Shown in pieces: positions 41,926 to 53,900 of a DNA stretch of 60,481 bases. The stretch covers positions 1,364,823 to 1,425,303 of the forward strand of contig NC_049981.1 of assembly GCF_000003815.2 (NCBI RefSeq). Direction: 5' to 3'. The notes beneath the pieces were generated by a model that was not told the origin of the DNA, did no database searches, and worked only from the letters and a program-made list of their open reading frames with translations. The stretch's first letter is position 1, and the number at the start of each line of letters is the position of its first letter. Origin of the DNA: Branchiostoma floridae (Eukaryota; Chordata; Leptocardii; Amphioxiformes; Branchiostomatidae). The position numbers and the translations under genes are program-made.

Positions 41926-43049
41926 TTGATAGATCCAAAATCGGGTGATGTCACAAAGGTAAAACGATATTGAAGGGACAGTGAAAAAAGTATGAGACTA
42001 CCATGGAAGTAGTATGGTGGCCTTGAAAAGGAACACCTGTTTCACCATACCGTCCACTGTTGTGCACGTGGAGAAGCGTGTTAATGAATCGAATGTTGAT
42101 CCAGAACACTACATGGCGGTAAACTGATGGTAAAGCTTGCAGAATTGTCTCAAGCAACCATGGTATGACCAAATCGGTGCCACATTATTATTTTTGAAAC
42201 ACAGAAAAGGGGGCGTTGTCAGCAGACAATGTAGATACGCAACACAATGAACAAGTAGGGCATGGGTACATAAAGGTATCAAGGACGTTATATAACGTAT
42301 TTGGGGATGCATAGAGAGGCCGAGTGTACGCACGGAGATACCAAAGGTCCATGGTCTCCCACGAGGGGTCGTATGGTGCAACAGCATCGTGTTTGGTTTA
42401 ACCCGGCAGCGGTTTTGACTACTTAGATTTTTTTTTCTATTTTATTTTTGGACACCGCATGCAAAAATGTCGTCGCCTGATTATGTATTGACATGCTCCG
42501 TTAGCAAGCTCTATCCACACCGTAATGTTTTTTGATTTACTTGAAAGGGGCTAGGGATTTTTTTTCTGCTTTTTGGACATATGTGTGTGGCACTGCACTC
42601 ATGTTTTTGTAACTGATATTAACAGTGCCACATACGCGGACCCCATGGCCTGTCAACCACCTGCTTGACCCTCGGTACCATTTTAACAAAGGAGTGTCAT
42701 TTGTCATAAATCCAGTCGCCCAGATGCTGTCCTAGCCCCCGGCGACACCATTACTGAGAAAGCCTGGTCTTCTAGCTGGAGACCAGAAACTTCTACATGT
42801 ATTTCTCCGTTAATGGGACTCGTGAATCTAATGCTGCTCCTTAGTGTGTACCGTTTAGTAGGCTGAGGGAGCATTTTCCTCTGAAGATCTTTTTCCATAT
42901 TTTCTCTGACCCTTATTTGTACCTCATACAATTGTATCTAGACCGATTTAGCTTCTCATGAATAAATTAAGATTCCAACGAACAAATATTGCAGTGCCAA
43001 GGAGAGCTGAAGAAGTACAATCAAAGCTGACAAACGTGCATATACGTAT
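41926..43049. other. Non-coding, no gene recognised
   Basis: No exon, RNA gene or transposon ends identified on either strand. Confidence 0.35.
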
Positions 43050-43202
43050 ACACACACACACGGACGAACACACACAATCACACACACACACACACACGGA
43101 CGAACACACACAATCACACACACATACACACACACATACACACACACACACACACATATACACACATACACACGTACACACACGCACACATAAACGCACA
43201 CT
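43050..43202 (+). repeat. (CA)n microsatellite with a repeated CGGACGAA unit
   Basis: CACACA runs with two interspersed ACGGACGAACACACACAATC units. It creates long spurious reading frames on both strands. Confidence 0.95.
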
Positions 43203-43265
43203 ACAAGACTATATCAGGTTTACTCAGTCACATCAGCTGCCTCTCTTTTCCTTTCCTTTCTTCAC

Positions 43266-43365
43266 NNNNNNNNNNNNNNNNNNNNNNNNNNNNNNNNNNN
43301 NNNNNNNNNNNNNNNNNNNNNNNNNNNNNNNNNNNNNNNNNNNNNNNNNNNNNNNNNNNNNNNNN
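43266..43365. other. Assembly gap (100 N)
   Basis: Last gap before the recognisable ZWILCH exons. The missing N-terminal ZWILCH exons could lie here or at an earlier gap. Confidence 0.99.
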
Positions 43366-43660
43366 AGAAAAAGCGAGACGGCAGGGCACGCGGAGCACGC
43401 GCGTGAGGCCAATTTTCGCAAGGGTAATCTGAATGCCGCAGAATGGCGCCATGGGAACGGCCAATGTGTGGTGGGAAGACTACCAGAGCGCCGCTCACGT
43501 GAGCCTCACAGGCGGGATGTCAATCAACCCGCTGTTTATTTCAGCGGGTGTGGCCTGGAACTGGGATCGCCGTGTTTGTCAATATCATCTTGCGCACTGG
43601 ACAGTCGGCTTTCCGAGCAACGCTCGCGCATGCTGAAAAACTGCACTGAGTAGCGGAGTA
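43366..43660 (+). promoter_or_regulatory. CpG-rich segment, possible promoter
   Basis: Locally GC- and CpG-rich, with GCGCATGCTGAA (NRF1/ZNF143-like) near 43626 and ATGCCGCAGAATGGCGCC near 43431. A 67-codon frame starts there but shows no known domain. It may be the ZWILCH promoter or repeat-derived; no ZWILCH exon connects to it in the sequence present. Confidence 0.25.
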
Positions 43661-44440
43661 GATTCTTCAAAGGGGGACTCAACACTGTAAGCTGGAAATT
43701 GGAAAATGAACAGCATTTTATAAGTGTATGTAAACTTTACTAGAAGACCCATCAGATTGTATTATACTCTACTCTTTACTTCAGATAGCCGTGCGTGGTG
43801 AACGAATATGCAAGAAATCGCATCATCCGTTTATTAGTCGCGGCCAACATATAATATAGAAGAAAAGTTGTAGATTTGAAGGTAGAAAAATCTCATTTTT
43901 ATTTTATTTTCATAGGATTACTTAGTCTATTAGTATTGTTTAGGCGACAGTACAACGCTATTACTATTAGTGTTCGCCCGCTCTGGCTGTTGCCCCGCAA
44001 TAATGGACGTAATGCATGCCTCTAACAATGTCTAATAGTCTCACCTACGGACTGTACCGCTCTTCTGGTCGCTGCGCTTAGTGTACGGAAGGGGGCGCTG
44101 TCGCACGGCTTCGTACAATTTAGGGACTAATAGACAAAATTTGGCCGGGCGGCGGCAATTTTTTCTAAGTGTTTTACGGCGCCCAAAGCGTCCGGCGGTC
44201 CTGAACTGCCGAACGTGCTGAACCACTTAATGACGGTTCACCGCCCGGCGCGCGGACCGGCAGCCTCGCGGGCCGGACGGCTTTCACGTAGGCGGACCGT
44301 GTGGACTGCCCTCGGACCGGTCCGAACCGTTCGGGGCGAGTTGATTTTCACACAGGCAGCTGCTTTAGTAACTGCTTTTTGGCATAAAGAATACATGTAG
44401 TTCCACATTGCTACTTCACTACCCCTGTTAGAGAATTTAG
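43661..44440. other. Non-coding; GC-rich part at 44041-44345
   Basis: The 44.04-44.35 kb stretch is rich in CCGG/GGACCG words with local self-complementarity. No gene recognised. Confidence 0.35.
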
Positions 44441-44525
44441 ACCAGTTCAACGGCTTAATTGACTAGAGTATTCGCCTTGTATTCAGCAGGTCCTGAGTTC
44501 AATCCCTGACAACGTCATGCCAAAT
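44441..44525 (+). mobile_element. tRNA-derived SINE head (plus orientation)
   Basis: TAGAGTATTCGCCTTGTATT followed by GGTCCTGAGTTCAATCC resembles polymerase III A and B boxes in the spacing of a tRNA-related SINE. Stems are too degenerate for a functional tRNA. Confidence 0.45.
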
Positions 44526-44761
44526 ACTTATAAAATTCTGTGCTTAGCGCTCTTGAAAAAATGTATGGGAGTTGAACACACACCATTCCAGTGGACTATC
44601 CTCTGCTGTAGTGATTGCACAACATCATGTTACCTTATAGTATGCTCTTTCTGTTATATTAAAAATTTAGCAAGCCCATTTGCATTGAGCAGAACTTCAA
44701 ATCTTTTTTTCCCGTAGTATTTGGTTCAAAATTGTAGTTGTTGATATGTACTTTTTTCAAT

Positions 44762-44860
44762 GACAACATCTCTGCAAATTGGAGTTTGAACCCTGTTGGC
44801 TATCCAGATTTTGAGGTAGTATCCTATCCACCATGTCACCTCAAGCAAGGATAACAAAAA
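44762..44860 (-). mobile_element. tRNA-derived SINE head (minus orientation)
   Basis: On the minus strand GGTGGATAGGATACTACC and GGGTTCAAACTCC sit at A/B-box spacing. It lies just upstream of the first recognisable ZWILCH exon. Confidence 0.4.
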
Positions 44861-44892
44861 AACAAATTAGAGCAGTCTTTGTTTCCCCCCAG

Positions 44893-44978
44893 GACCCTTC
44901 CCCACCCCAGCCAACCTCCCCACACTGGGTTCACTGCAGAAGAAACACCGGGCCAGGGTCTTTCCTCCCAACAACAAT
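44893..44978 (+). CDS. ZWILCH: ZWILCH exon (first one present)
   Basis: Acceptor GTTTCCCCCCAG, donor AACAAT|GTAAGT. Read with phase 2 in and 0 out: PFPTPANLPTLGSLQKKHRA then RVFPPNNN. The LxKK pattern just before VVNRGFAQYDVF matches the position of 'LHKKRHHL' in vertebrate ZWILCH. The other two frames are also open, so the assignment relies on phase and this match. Confidence 0.7.
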
Positions 44979-47900
44979 GTAAGTCTGTTAGAATTACTAT
45001 ATACTTTTATAGTATCATGTTCTTCCCTCCTAACAAATGTCAGTATTACATTTTAGCACCTCTATCAGGGTCTTTCCTACTATTGAGTCCTAACAGCAAT
45101 GTAAGCTTTTACAACAGGAGCTGCTGTTTTATTCGGAGTCTAACCTCCTCAAAAGAACATAGCTGGATAAAGTTTTGCAAAGTACACAATAGAGTTAATT
45201 CCAGTTGTGGCGGCCATGTTGGATTTCCGGGGTCATCCGGGGTCATGGCACCAGAACGAGACTGCAGGTGGTACCATCTGGGCATTCTACTATATAGGCT
45301 GTATTGCAGACATAAGTATGTCATCTTTGGGAGTGCATTTCACCCCTCTAAGGTTAACAACTGCACAATATATGCCTGTTATCTATAGAAAATATTGTTA
45401 GGCACATTTGAATTTGATTTTGGTGATTTTTTTTATCAATTTTTCACATTTTTTTATGGGTGACCTGAGAACAATTAGTGTCAGTGTTTATATCATCCAT
45501 TAGTGCTTTGTATTGGTAACTGTGATATAGTAGGTTTACTATTGGGGTTAAACCCTACAAATACACAAAATATGGGGATGACATCTTTGCGGGTAGAAAT
45601 TTAGAAGACATTTGGCAGTTGTTCTGATGATTTATTGATGCCAAGATCCGTTCTGCAAACTACGCTCTATGGGAATGTCATGCCGGGTGTGCTCCTCTAC
45701 TTTCTTCCCAATTCATGTTTTCATTGTTTTATTCTAGTTTACACAACATAACCCTACACAAAAAGTCCACGTGTTGGGTCCATAAAATTGTGGGATGAAA
45801 TGTAGCAGATTTTTTTCTGTTAGGGATTTTTCAATGCCAATGTTGAGAAAAACGTAAATTTTATCGTCAGTAGAAGAGGTAAATTGGTGATAGAACTTAG
45901 TAATACATGTACGTAGTTTTATGAACAGATCTGTCAGTCCGATATTTTCATGTTTTTGTAGGGTTTAATAACAGTTACCGATACACAGCGCACATGGAGG
46001 ATATAAACACTGACATTAATTGTTCTCAGGTCACCCATTAAAAAAATGTGAAAAATTAATAAAAAATATCACCAAAATCAAGTTCAAATGTCCCAAACAA
46101 TATTTTCTATAGATAACAGGCATATATTGTGCAGTTGTTAACCTTAGAGGGGTGAAATGCACTCCCAAAGATGACATACTTATGTCTGCAATACAGCCTA
46201 TATAGTAGAATGCCCAGCTGGTACCACCTGCAGTCTCGTTCTGGTGCCATGACCCCGGATGACCCCGGAAATCCAACATGGCCGCCACAACTGGAATTAA
46301 CTCTATTACAGGGTGGGACTATCATATTTGTGTTTTTATTGTATTTCAGTGTATCAAGCCTCAAGCATTTATCAGTATGTAAAGACATGGTTGCTTGGTG
46401 TTGGGTTACTGGTAAGTGATTACGTTCTATATCCGACAGGTCGTCAACCGAGGCTTCGCGCAGTATGACGTCTTCGGCACGGGTTCCCATGACGCAACAG
46501 GAGAGCGCCAGACGAGCGTTCTGATCGAATGCAGTTGGAAGGACGTGACCTCTGTCCTCCAGCTGCCACCTTACAACTCTGACACTGTCATGGTGGGTAT
46601 CACACTGCAGTTCTTAGTGGGTATCACACTGCAGTTTATGTCAATATGGGTATCACTCTGCTGTTCATATTCTGTTCATATTCGACAAAAAAGTTCACTA
46701 AGCTCTCTACCTTCAGCACATCCGAGCAGTTCCCGGGGACATGAAGAGCGCCGCCTACAACATCTACAGGGAACTGCAGACCCTGTCTGTAAGTCTGTTT
46801 TTCTTCTGAAAACGATAAAGAAACCCTATGTGTCACACAATTCTAATAGATTTCCTCAAAATGTTTTGGTATTTTTTAATCTCATCTAATGATTTATTTA
46901 TTAATCCATATCTTCCAGATATTCTCATCACGACACAAATCCAGCAATCAATCCCATTATTATGAAATAAGTAAAACTTATATTTTGAAAATTTGAAAAT
47001 AAATAGGAGAGTAAAACATATGTCCTCAGAATAAGGCAATGCATAAGAAGAAATAACCTTTAGCAGTCCAAAGTCTTCCAATCTGTGCTATGAAAAAATA
47101 CAATTGTATCTACAGAGTCTTAAAGCATTGTTTTACTGTTTCCAAAAAGATAAACAATAAAAAAAGATCACCTTCTGTGGTCATTAGTGTTCCTACACAT
47201 ATATCCAATGCCAAAACAAAATTTACTGAGGCTTGTAACATCTTGCTGTTTCCTGAAGAATTTTTCACGTTGTGCAGGGTTTTGTGGAAGGACTGAAAAC
47301 AGGAGAAGTCCTGTGGTGCCTGGAGGAAAATGCTACTCCTCTCACTACTACTGTTAGTAACTTCATACAAGGTAAGTGTGTGAGCTTAAAAAATAATTAT
47401 GCTTGACTCCATCCATCACAATCTTTGTCTATGTCTTCATCTTTGAATCCTCAATAATATACAATGTAGTCCATTTTGTGAATGCCACCAAGGTCAGATA
47501 GGACTAGAACACTAACCCAGGGTTGGACAAGTCCACTAGCCCGATTGTCCAGAGCAAGTGAAAGTGCTGATTGGACAAGTGCTTGTCTTACCCCCCTTGC
47601 CTGATCGGGCAAGTAAGATTTTTCCATAAGTGAGATTTTGCCATACTTATTTCTTTTCCCTGTCATGGCATCAACCAAGCATTATTCAACATTGCAAAAT
47701 GGAACCAATAATGAAAGAAGTCCATTGCTAGAAGCGAGAATACAAAAGAAAAAATGTTCTTAAAATTTTGGGCAAGCGAAAAGTTGGTTTGAGCAAGTAA
47801 ATTTTGTATGTTCTTTCCCGATCGATAGGACAAGTGAATTTTAGAAAACTAATGTTAAACATTGTAAAGATTATGATGCAGTCTGTTACTGCCTGTTCGT

Positions 47901-50900
47901 ACATGACAAATGGTGTAGTGAGGAAAGAAATTCTATAGGCTGTTGGTCTGAGCCTTGGGGACGATGATTCTGCGAATTTGAAGACCTTCTGTTATCTCTG
48001 ACCTGATCATTTTTATATTTCACTTCCTGCAGAGTTCACCGAGCTGCATGTCAAGAAGCCAGCCCTTCAGGTAAGACTTACTGTGGCTTATCTTAAGGGA
48101 TGCGTACCTAAACCCACGTTTAGGTACAAGTCCGAATTCGAATCCAGAGGTTTAGGTACAGGTCCGGACCTAATGAGTCCGGATCTAAATGCATGGCATT
48201 AAAATATTACATTATAATATGTTATAACGGCAAAACAATGTATTAAAAAGGGTAGAAGCATGTTTGAACCAATAAAAACGTGTTTATTATGGTAGACACA
48301 TGATGCAACAAAAATTTGACCCTTGTTGTTTTTCTCTCACTGGGGCTCAGAGACTGCTATGGTGATTTCACAGTAATTTTAACTGTCAAAGTGGCCATCC
48401 CCTAACCTGTTATCATGCCTGGCTTGCACTTATTAGATACAGGTCCAGTACCGGTACACCAGGGTTCCTGTAATTTTGTATCTGTACCTAATTGATTGTA
48501 CCGGTACTGTATCGGTACACTGTACCAGTACGCATCCCTATGTCTTACATAATTTCATTGGCTTTCAAACATTGTACAAGTAAAGCAAAAGAACAGGATG
48601 AAAACAGATCTAAGATGGGAAGAAAACTTGAACCTAATCATATCCTTTTTCTGAAACTACAGTCACTAAAATTGGGACAGACTTAAATTTTCTCAGAGTC
48701 TGTTTTCAGGCATGTTGCCAGTTCAGGAGAATTTTTTATAATCCAAATCTTGAAAAAAAACAGCAAAGGGAAGTGTTATAGCTTACTAAGGAAGGTTTGC
48801 ATCGACATGTACATGCTTGTACCGACTGAGTATAGCCTCATCGGCTTCCATTGAATGTAAAGAAAATTGATCATTGATAGAACTGAAGAGGATGACAAAT
48901 AAGTTTTCCAATAGATGAAAAATATTAATTCCCTCAATAAAGTATGTACATTTTACTGTAGATTGTCCTTTGTATTATAGCGATAGAAGCATTCTATTTG
49001 ACTATGTGTTAAGTAAAATTCCACACTTCAGATACTCGAATGATAAAGAGAAATTAATTTTCCTTACAGCTTTTGATAAACCAACCTAACAGCTAGCTAC
49101 ATGTACATTTATGCAATTACCAAGAAGCAAGAGGAAGTTGAATACAGAGTAGATTAGACATATACATATAAAAGTATACTATTGTTTCCATACACCTTTC
49201 TCACGCGGCGGCCATGATAGTTCGAAGACGAGGTCAATGAGGCAAACAGACAAAACTTATCTCTAAAATCAGCTGCCATTTAGATTTCCCCCAAACCACA
49301 CAAATCTTCACAATATAACTTAAGATCAAATAATAAATATTATAACTAGTGTTATGCACCGAAAGATGTAGCGAATTAGAGTAGTGTAGACTGACCCCAT
49401 AGTCCCTTAAGAGATGCAAAATAAAAACATAATAATGCAAATATTTGACGGACATGCAGCAAAATTTCTTATTGGTCGCTTTCCTAATTGATTGGCTATC
49501 ATTGGTTGAACTGCTAATTATGATGGACAGTCTTTTGTTTGCCTCATTGAACTCGTTTTAGATCTATCATGGCCGCCGCGTGAGAAAGGTGTATTGTTAC
49601 ATGTACATGATTGTTACCACGTGACCTATACTTAGCCCAGTGGGGCAGAAATGTGCAATAAAGGTCTTCATTCATTAAATCCATGTTTTGTGTTTTTTGT
49701 ATGTAGAAAGTACAGAATGAGGCAGACATCAACTCCCCGATGCACTCCATGCTGCTCCCACCAAGGAAGGACCTGGACTTCACCGAGGCACTCTGGGAAA
49801 AACTCTTGGGTAGACTTATACTGTGTACTTGTACCTTACTCTAAACTTAGGTCACAAAGAAATTGTGCAAATTTTATGGCCTGGTGTGAGATGTCCAAAA
49901 CATACGACTACAAATGTACCATTTAGTTTGGCTTACTACCTCTCAAATTCAATCTACAACATTATAACATGTGGATGATTGATTGATTGGCTGATTGATT
50001 GATTGATTTGTACTTGCAGGCTGCAGTGGTTACCAGGAGCTGGTGGAATGTCTGCAGCTGGTCTGTACAGCTTTGCAGCAGGGGAAGATTCAACCTATGG
50101 TAAGGGCAGGGCTTTAGCCAGCTCGAATTTTTTTTCCGTCAGCCGTCGCGAAAACCGCGAAAATTAACTTAGAAGGACTGAACTGAGACCTTGAAAAACG
50201 GGTTTTAATGAGATTATCGTATGCGAAACGGCGCCGACACACATTGTCAACAATCATAACAATAGCAAAACAAACAGTTTATGGCTTTTACAGCCGTGGA
50301 CAGCGTCCCCAAGCCGCCTGTAGCTTCCACCAAGGATTTTTGTCCATCAAGGTTGACGGATTGGTTTTAAAATTTTTCCGTCAGATGCAGCAAATTTCCG
50401 TCAATTGACGGAAAAACGGACGCTGGCTAAAGCCCTGGGTAAGGGGGAGGGGTGTAGAGTCTATACTATAGTTTTTGTTTGATCGAATAACCGGTAAACT
50501 GCCATTAGGTAATGGTGACACACCTATTTTGTACAGTAAAACCAAACTGTACCTTTTTGATCCACTCACGCTAGGAAGGACCCCCATTCTTTTCAATGAT
50601 AGATTTCAATTACTCTCCAAGCAGAGGTTCAACTACACCTTTTTTTTATGTGTTTTTTTGTTTTTGTTTTTTATCTGGCTTTTTGTTTTGTACTGTTTCC
50701 TTTTTGGCCATGAGACACAAAGAACAAAATAGAAAGCCCAATATAAACTCCTAAATGCACATTTAAAGAATAGCTGGAGCCCCACCTCCACATGGAGAGT
50801 AGTTTTCGATATCTTTTTAATATGTTCAAATTCACACAAAGTGATACACAATGCAAAAGTTCCTCAAATAACTGAGTAGTTGTTTGACTTTGAGGAACAT

Positions 50901-53900
50901 TGAACATAATGTGCATCATATTACCTTCATCAACAAAACAAGTGTTGTTGTTCCTTTGTGTTTACCAGGTTCACCGTAGCAACCAGAGCGAGCTGGCGTG
51001 CTTGGTGCGAGAGTCGTTCAAGGGGGCAATGCGCGCGCCGGACCTGGATGGTTTGCTGCCTGTCCGTCTGCTGGCAGAGATTGGGGTAGAGAAGATGAAG
51101 AGGGACTATACACACTTCTTCATTGGTAAACTGGGGAAAATATAATAAGATAAAGAATTAGATAGATTATTGATTGATATGCAAATGTGTTATTTTAGAG
51201 AATGGAAAGGGAATATGCAAACTTCTTTATTGGTAAAAAAAAAAGGAGAAAAACACATGTAGATAAATGAATAGAACAGTTGTTGGTTAAACTCTGCAAA
51301 TGTGCTATAGAAAATGAAGGGGGACTACACACACTTCTGCATCTGAAAACTTGGACAAAACATTCGAGAAAGAAACAGAAAAATTATTGTTTAATGCAAT
51401 TTTGCTATCTAAAATGAACACAGTCCTTCATCTATTGCTAAAATTTGAAGACAGAAAAACTGGACAAAAGCATAAGAGTATATGTTACTAAGACATGGAT
51501 GGAAACGAATAGACAGAAAAAGGAGTAGAATAATGATCAAGCCACAACAATTTATTTCCTTGTTTCTTTGATATTGAAGTATGTTGAAGATTTGTTAAAA
51601 ATGCAAAAATATACTCCTAACCTTTCAGGGATTGTAGGATATTTGCATCTGATTTGTATTTATTGTGTATTCATTTTTACATTATATAATTCGAGCACAG
51701 ACATTCATCAAGGGCAACAGTTTTGAAAACTGTCAGCCATTAGTTTTCTTTTTTTTTTCTCTTGTCTGCAACCTCCACAGCTGAGGAGCTGACGACCTTG
51801 AGTCAGCTGTCAGCCTACCTGAAGACGGACGCAAGTCTGGAGGACAATCTTGCCTTACTGCACAAACTTCACGTGATCTTAGAGATGGTTGCAGCCTGTA
51901 AGGCTTTCTTGGACCTTCCTCACGAGAACCTGAGGACTCTATTAGGGTAAGGACACAGTGGGAGGGGGGCGACATTGCCTTACTGCACAAACTTCATGTG
52001 ATCTTAGAGATGGTGGCAGCCTGTAAGGCTTTCCTCGACCTTCCTCATGAGAACCTGAGGACTCTGTTAGGGTAAGGAGTCATGGGGAGGGGGACAACCT
52101 TCGGCCTTACTGCACAAACTTCACATGATCTTAGAGATGGTGGCAGCCTGTGAGGCTTTCCTTGACCTTCCTCACGAAAACCTAAGGACACTGTTAGGGT
52201 AAGGACACAGTGGGAGGGGGGCGACCTTGCCTAACTGCACAAACTTCACGTGATCTTAGAGATGGTGGCAGCCTGTGAGGCTTTCCTTGACCTTCCTCAC
52301 GAAAACCTAAGGACACTGTTAGGGTAAGGACACAGTGGGAGGGGGGCGACCTTGTCTTACTGCACAAACTTCACGTGATCTTAGAGATGGTGGCAGCCTG
52401 TAAGGCTTTCCTCGACCTTCCTCACGAGAACCTGAGGACTCTGCTATGGTGTAACACAGAGTGGGAGGGGGGGTTTGGGGGGGTCGACCTTGCCTAATAC
52501 TGCACAAACTTCACGTCATCTATGCTCAGCTGATCACTGTGATCACTAAGCAATAGGGAGTAAAAGTTTGGAAGACAACAGCACACTTCTGGCCTATTAC
52601 AGCACCCTTCCGCCAACTCCGGTCAGATTTGAACTCCGACCTGGAACCTTACATTGTAGTGAACTGCGACATTTTCCATGTCCCCACACAGAATGGCCCT
52701 CCAGCACTACGGCAACCATTGTCATGACGACGGCCACACCTTCCAGCTGCCCCTCAGTGCAGGTGCCTGCGTCAAGAGAGTCTATGAAAGGTATGTGGAA
52801 ATCCTCTCAATCTTAATGTCTTAGCCCGCCTTTTAGAATAAAATCCTACTTTTTACCCACTGTAAAGAAAAATACAATACACCCATTTTTTGCTGCCAAG
52901 GTTTCTTGATAAACCATTTTTCTTTATGCCTCTCTCTCTGTGACTAACATTCCTTCTAGTCTTCCTTCCCTCCAAGTTTTTTTATACTCCCATTGCTGTC
53001 CTCCAATTCTTACATTGTTTCCTTCCTTCTGTCCTAGATTTTCTTTCTTCTATATCTTCATTCTCTTTCTTTGTATTTTCCCTCCATACTACATTCTTTT
53101 CATTTTCATTCATCTCATTTCGTTCTACATCATGTGTCCTTCCTCCATTCCTTTACTGTCTCTTCATCATTTCTTCCTTCCCTCTTGAGTCCTTAGGCCA
53201 TGTTGATTTGATTATATGGATGACATCCTCCGGGAACTCCAAAATTGATGCGAGCGAGCGAATAAAAAAAAGTTGGCCAAAAAAAAAAAGTTGCCTTCAG
53301 TATGAAATCTAAGTGGCCAGGAAGGTTGAACATAGGACTAAACACACATAGTATGGTATACCATGATCCTCTGGACCTGAATTTTCTGTACTGGTACCTC
53401 TCCCAACCAACAATAGATTTTTTTTTTTCTTTCCGTCCTTTCACATCTTATTCTTTGACTTTAAATTCATTTTGGCATTCTATATATGGCATTAGTTATC
53501 TGTTTTCTGATACTTTTTTTTCAATCTACGGAATATTTGTGCTCATTTTACAGCTGCTTTGCACAATTTACTGTGTGGTCAAAAACTTTTCTTTTTTTTG
53601 GAAATGGCCGAAAATTGGTGCGAGTGCGGATGTCATCCATATAATCAAATCAACGTGGCCTTACTTCCACTCCTATTCTATGGCTTCTCCTATTCACACA
53701 CAGAAAAGAATCATATCAGGATCTTTAACTTGGTTTTGTTGTATAAAGGTCTTCATGTACTATTGCGTAATTTAAATGCTCAACTGCGTAATGTTCGATG
53801 ACACCCAAAATAACTCTAACTCTCTTTATTGAATGAATGAATGAATGAATGAAGACCTTTATTGCACATTTTCGCCCCACTGGGCTAAGTACAGGTCACA

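Noticed and set aside
42948-43653. Frames rich in Cys/Val or Thr/His up to 231 residues
   Set aside because: Translation of the CA microsatellite and of a gap; no protein family.
44441-44525. Functional tRNA gene
   Set aside because: Only A/B-box-like words; acceptor and anticodon stems do not pair, so a SINE head is more likely.
45109-46490. Paired identical short proteins (MAAMLDFRGHPGSW...) in opposite orientation
   Set aside because: Both lie in the inverted arms of the 45192-46303 element and have no domain or splice support.
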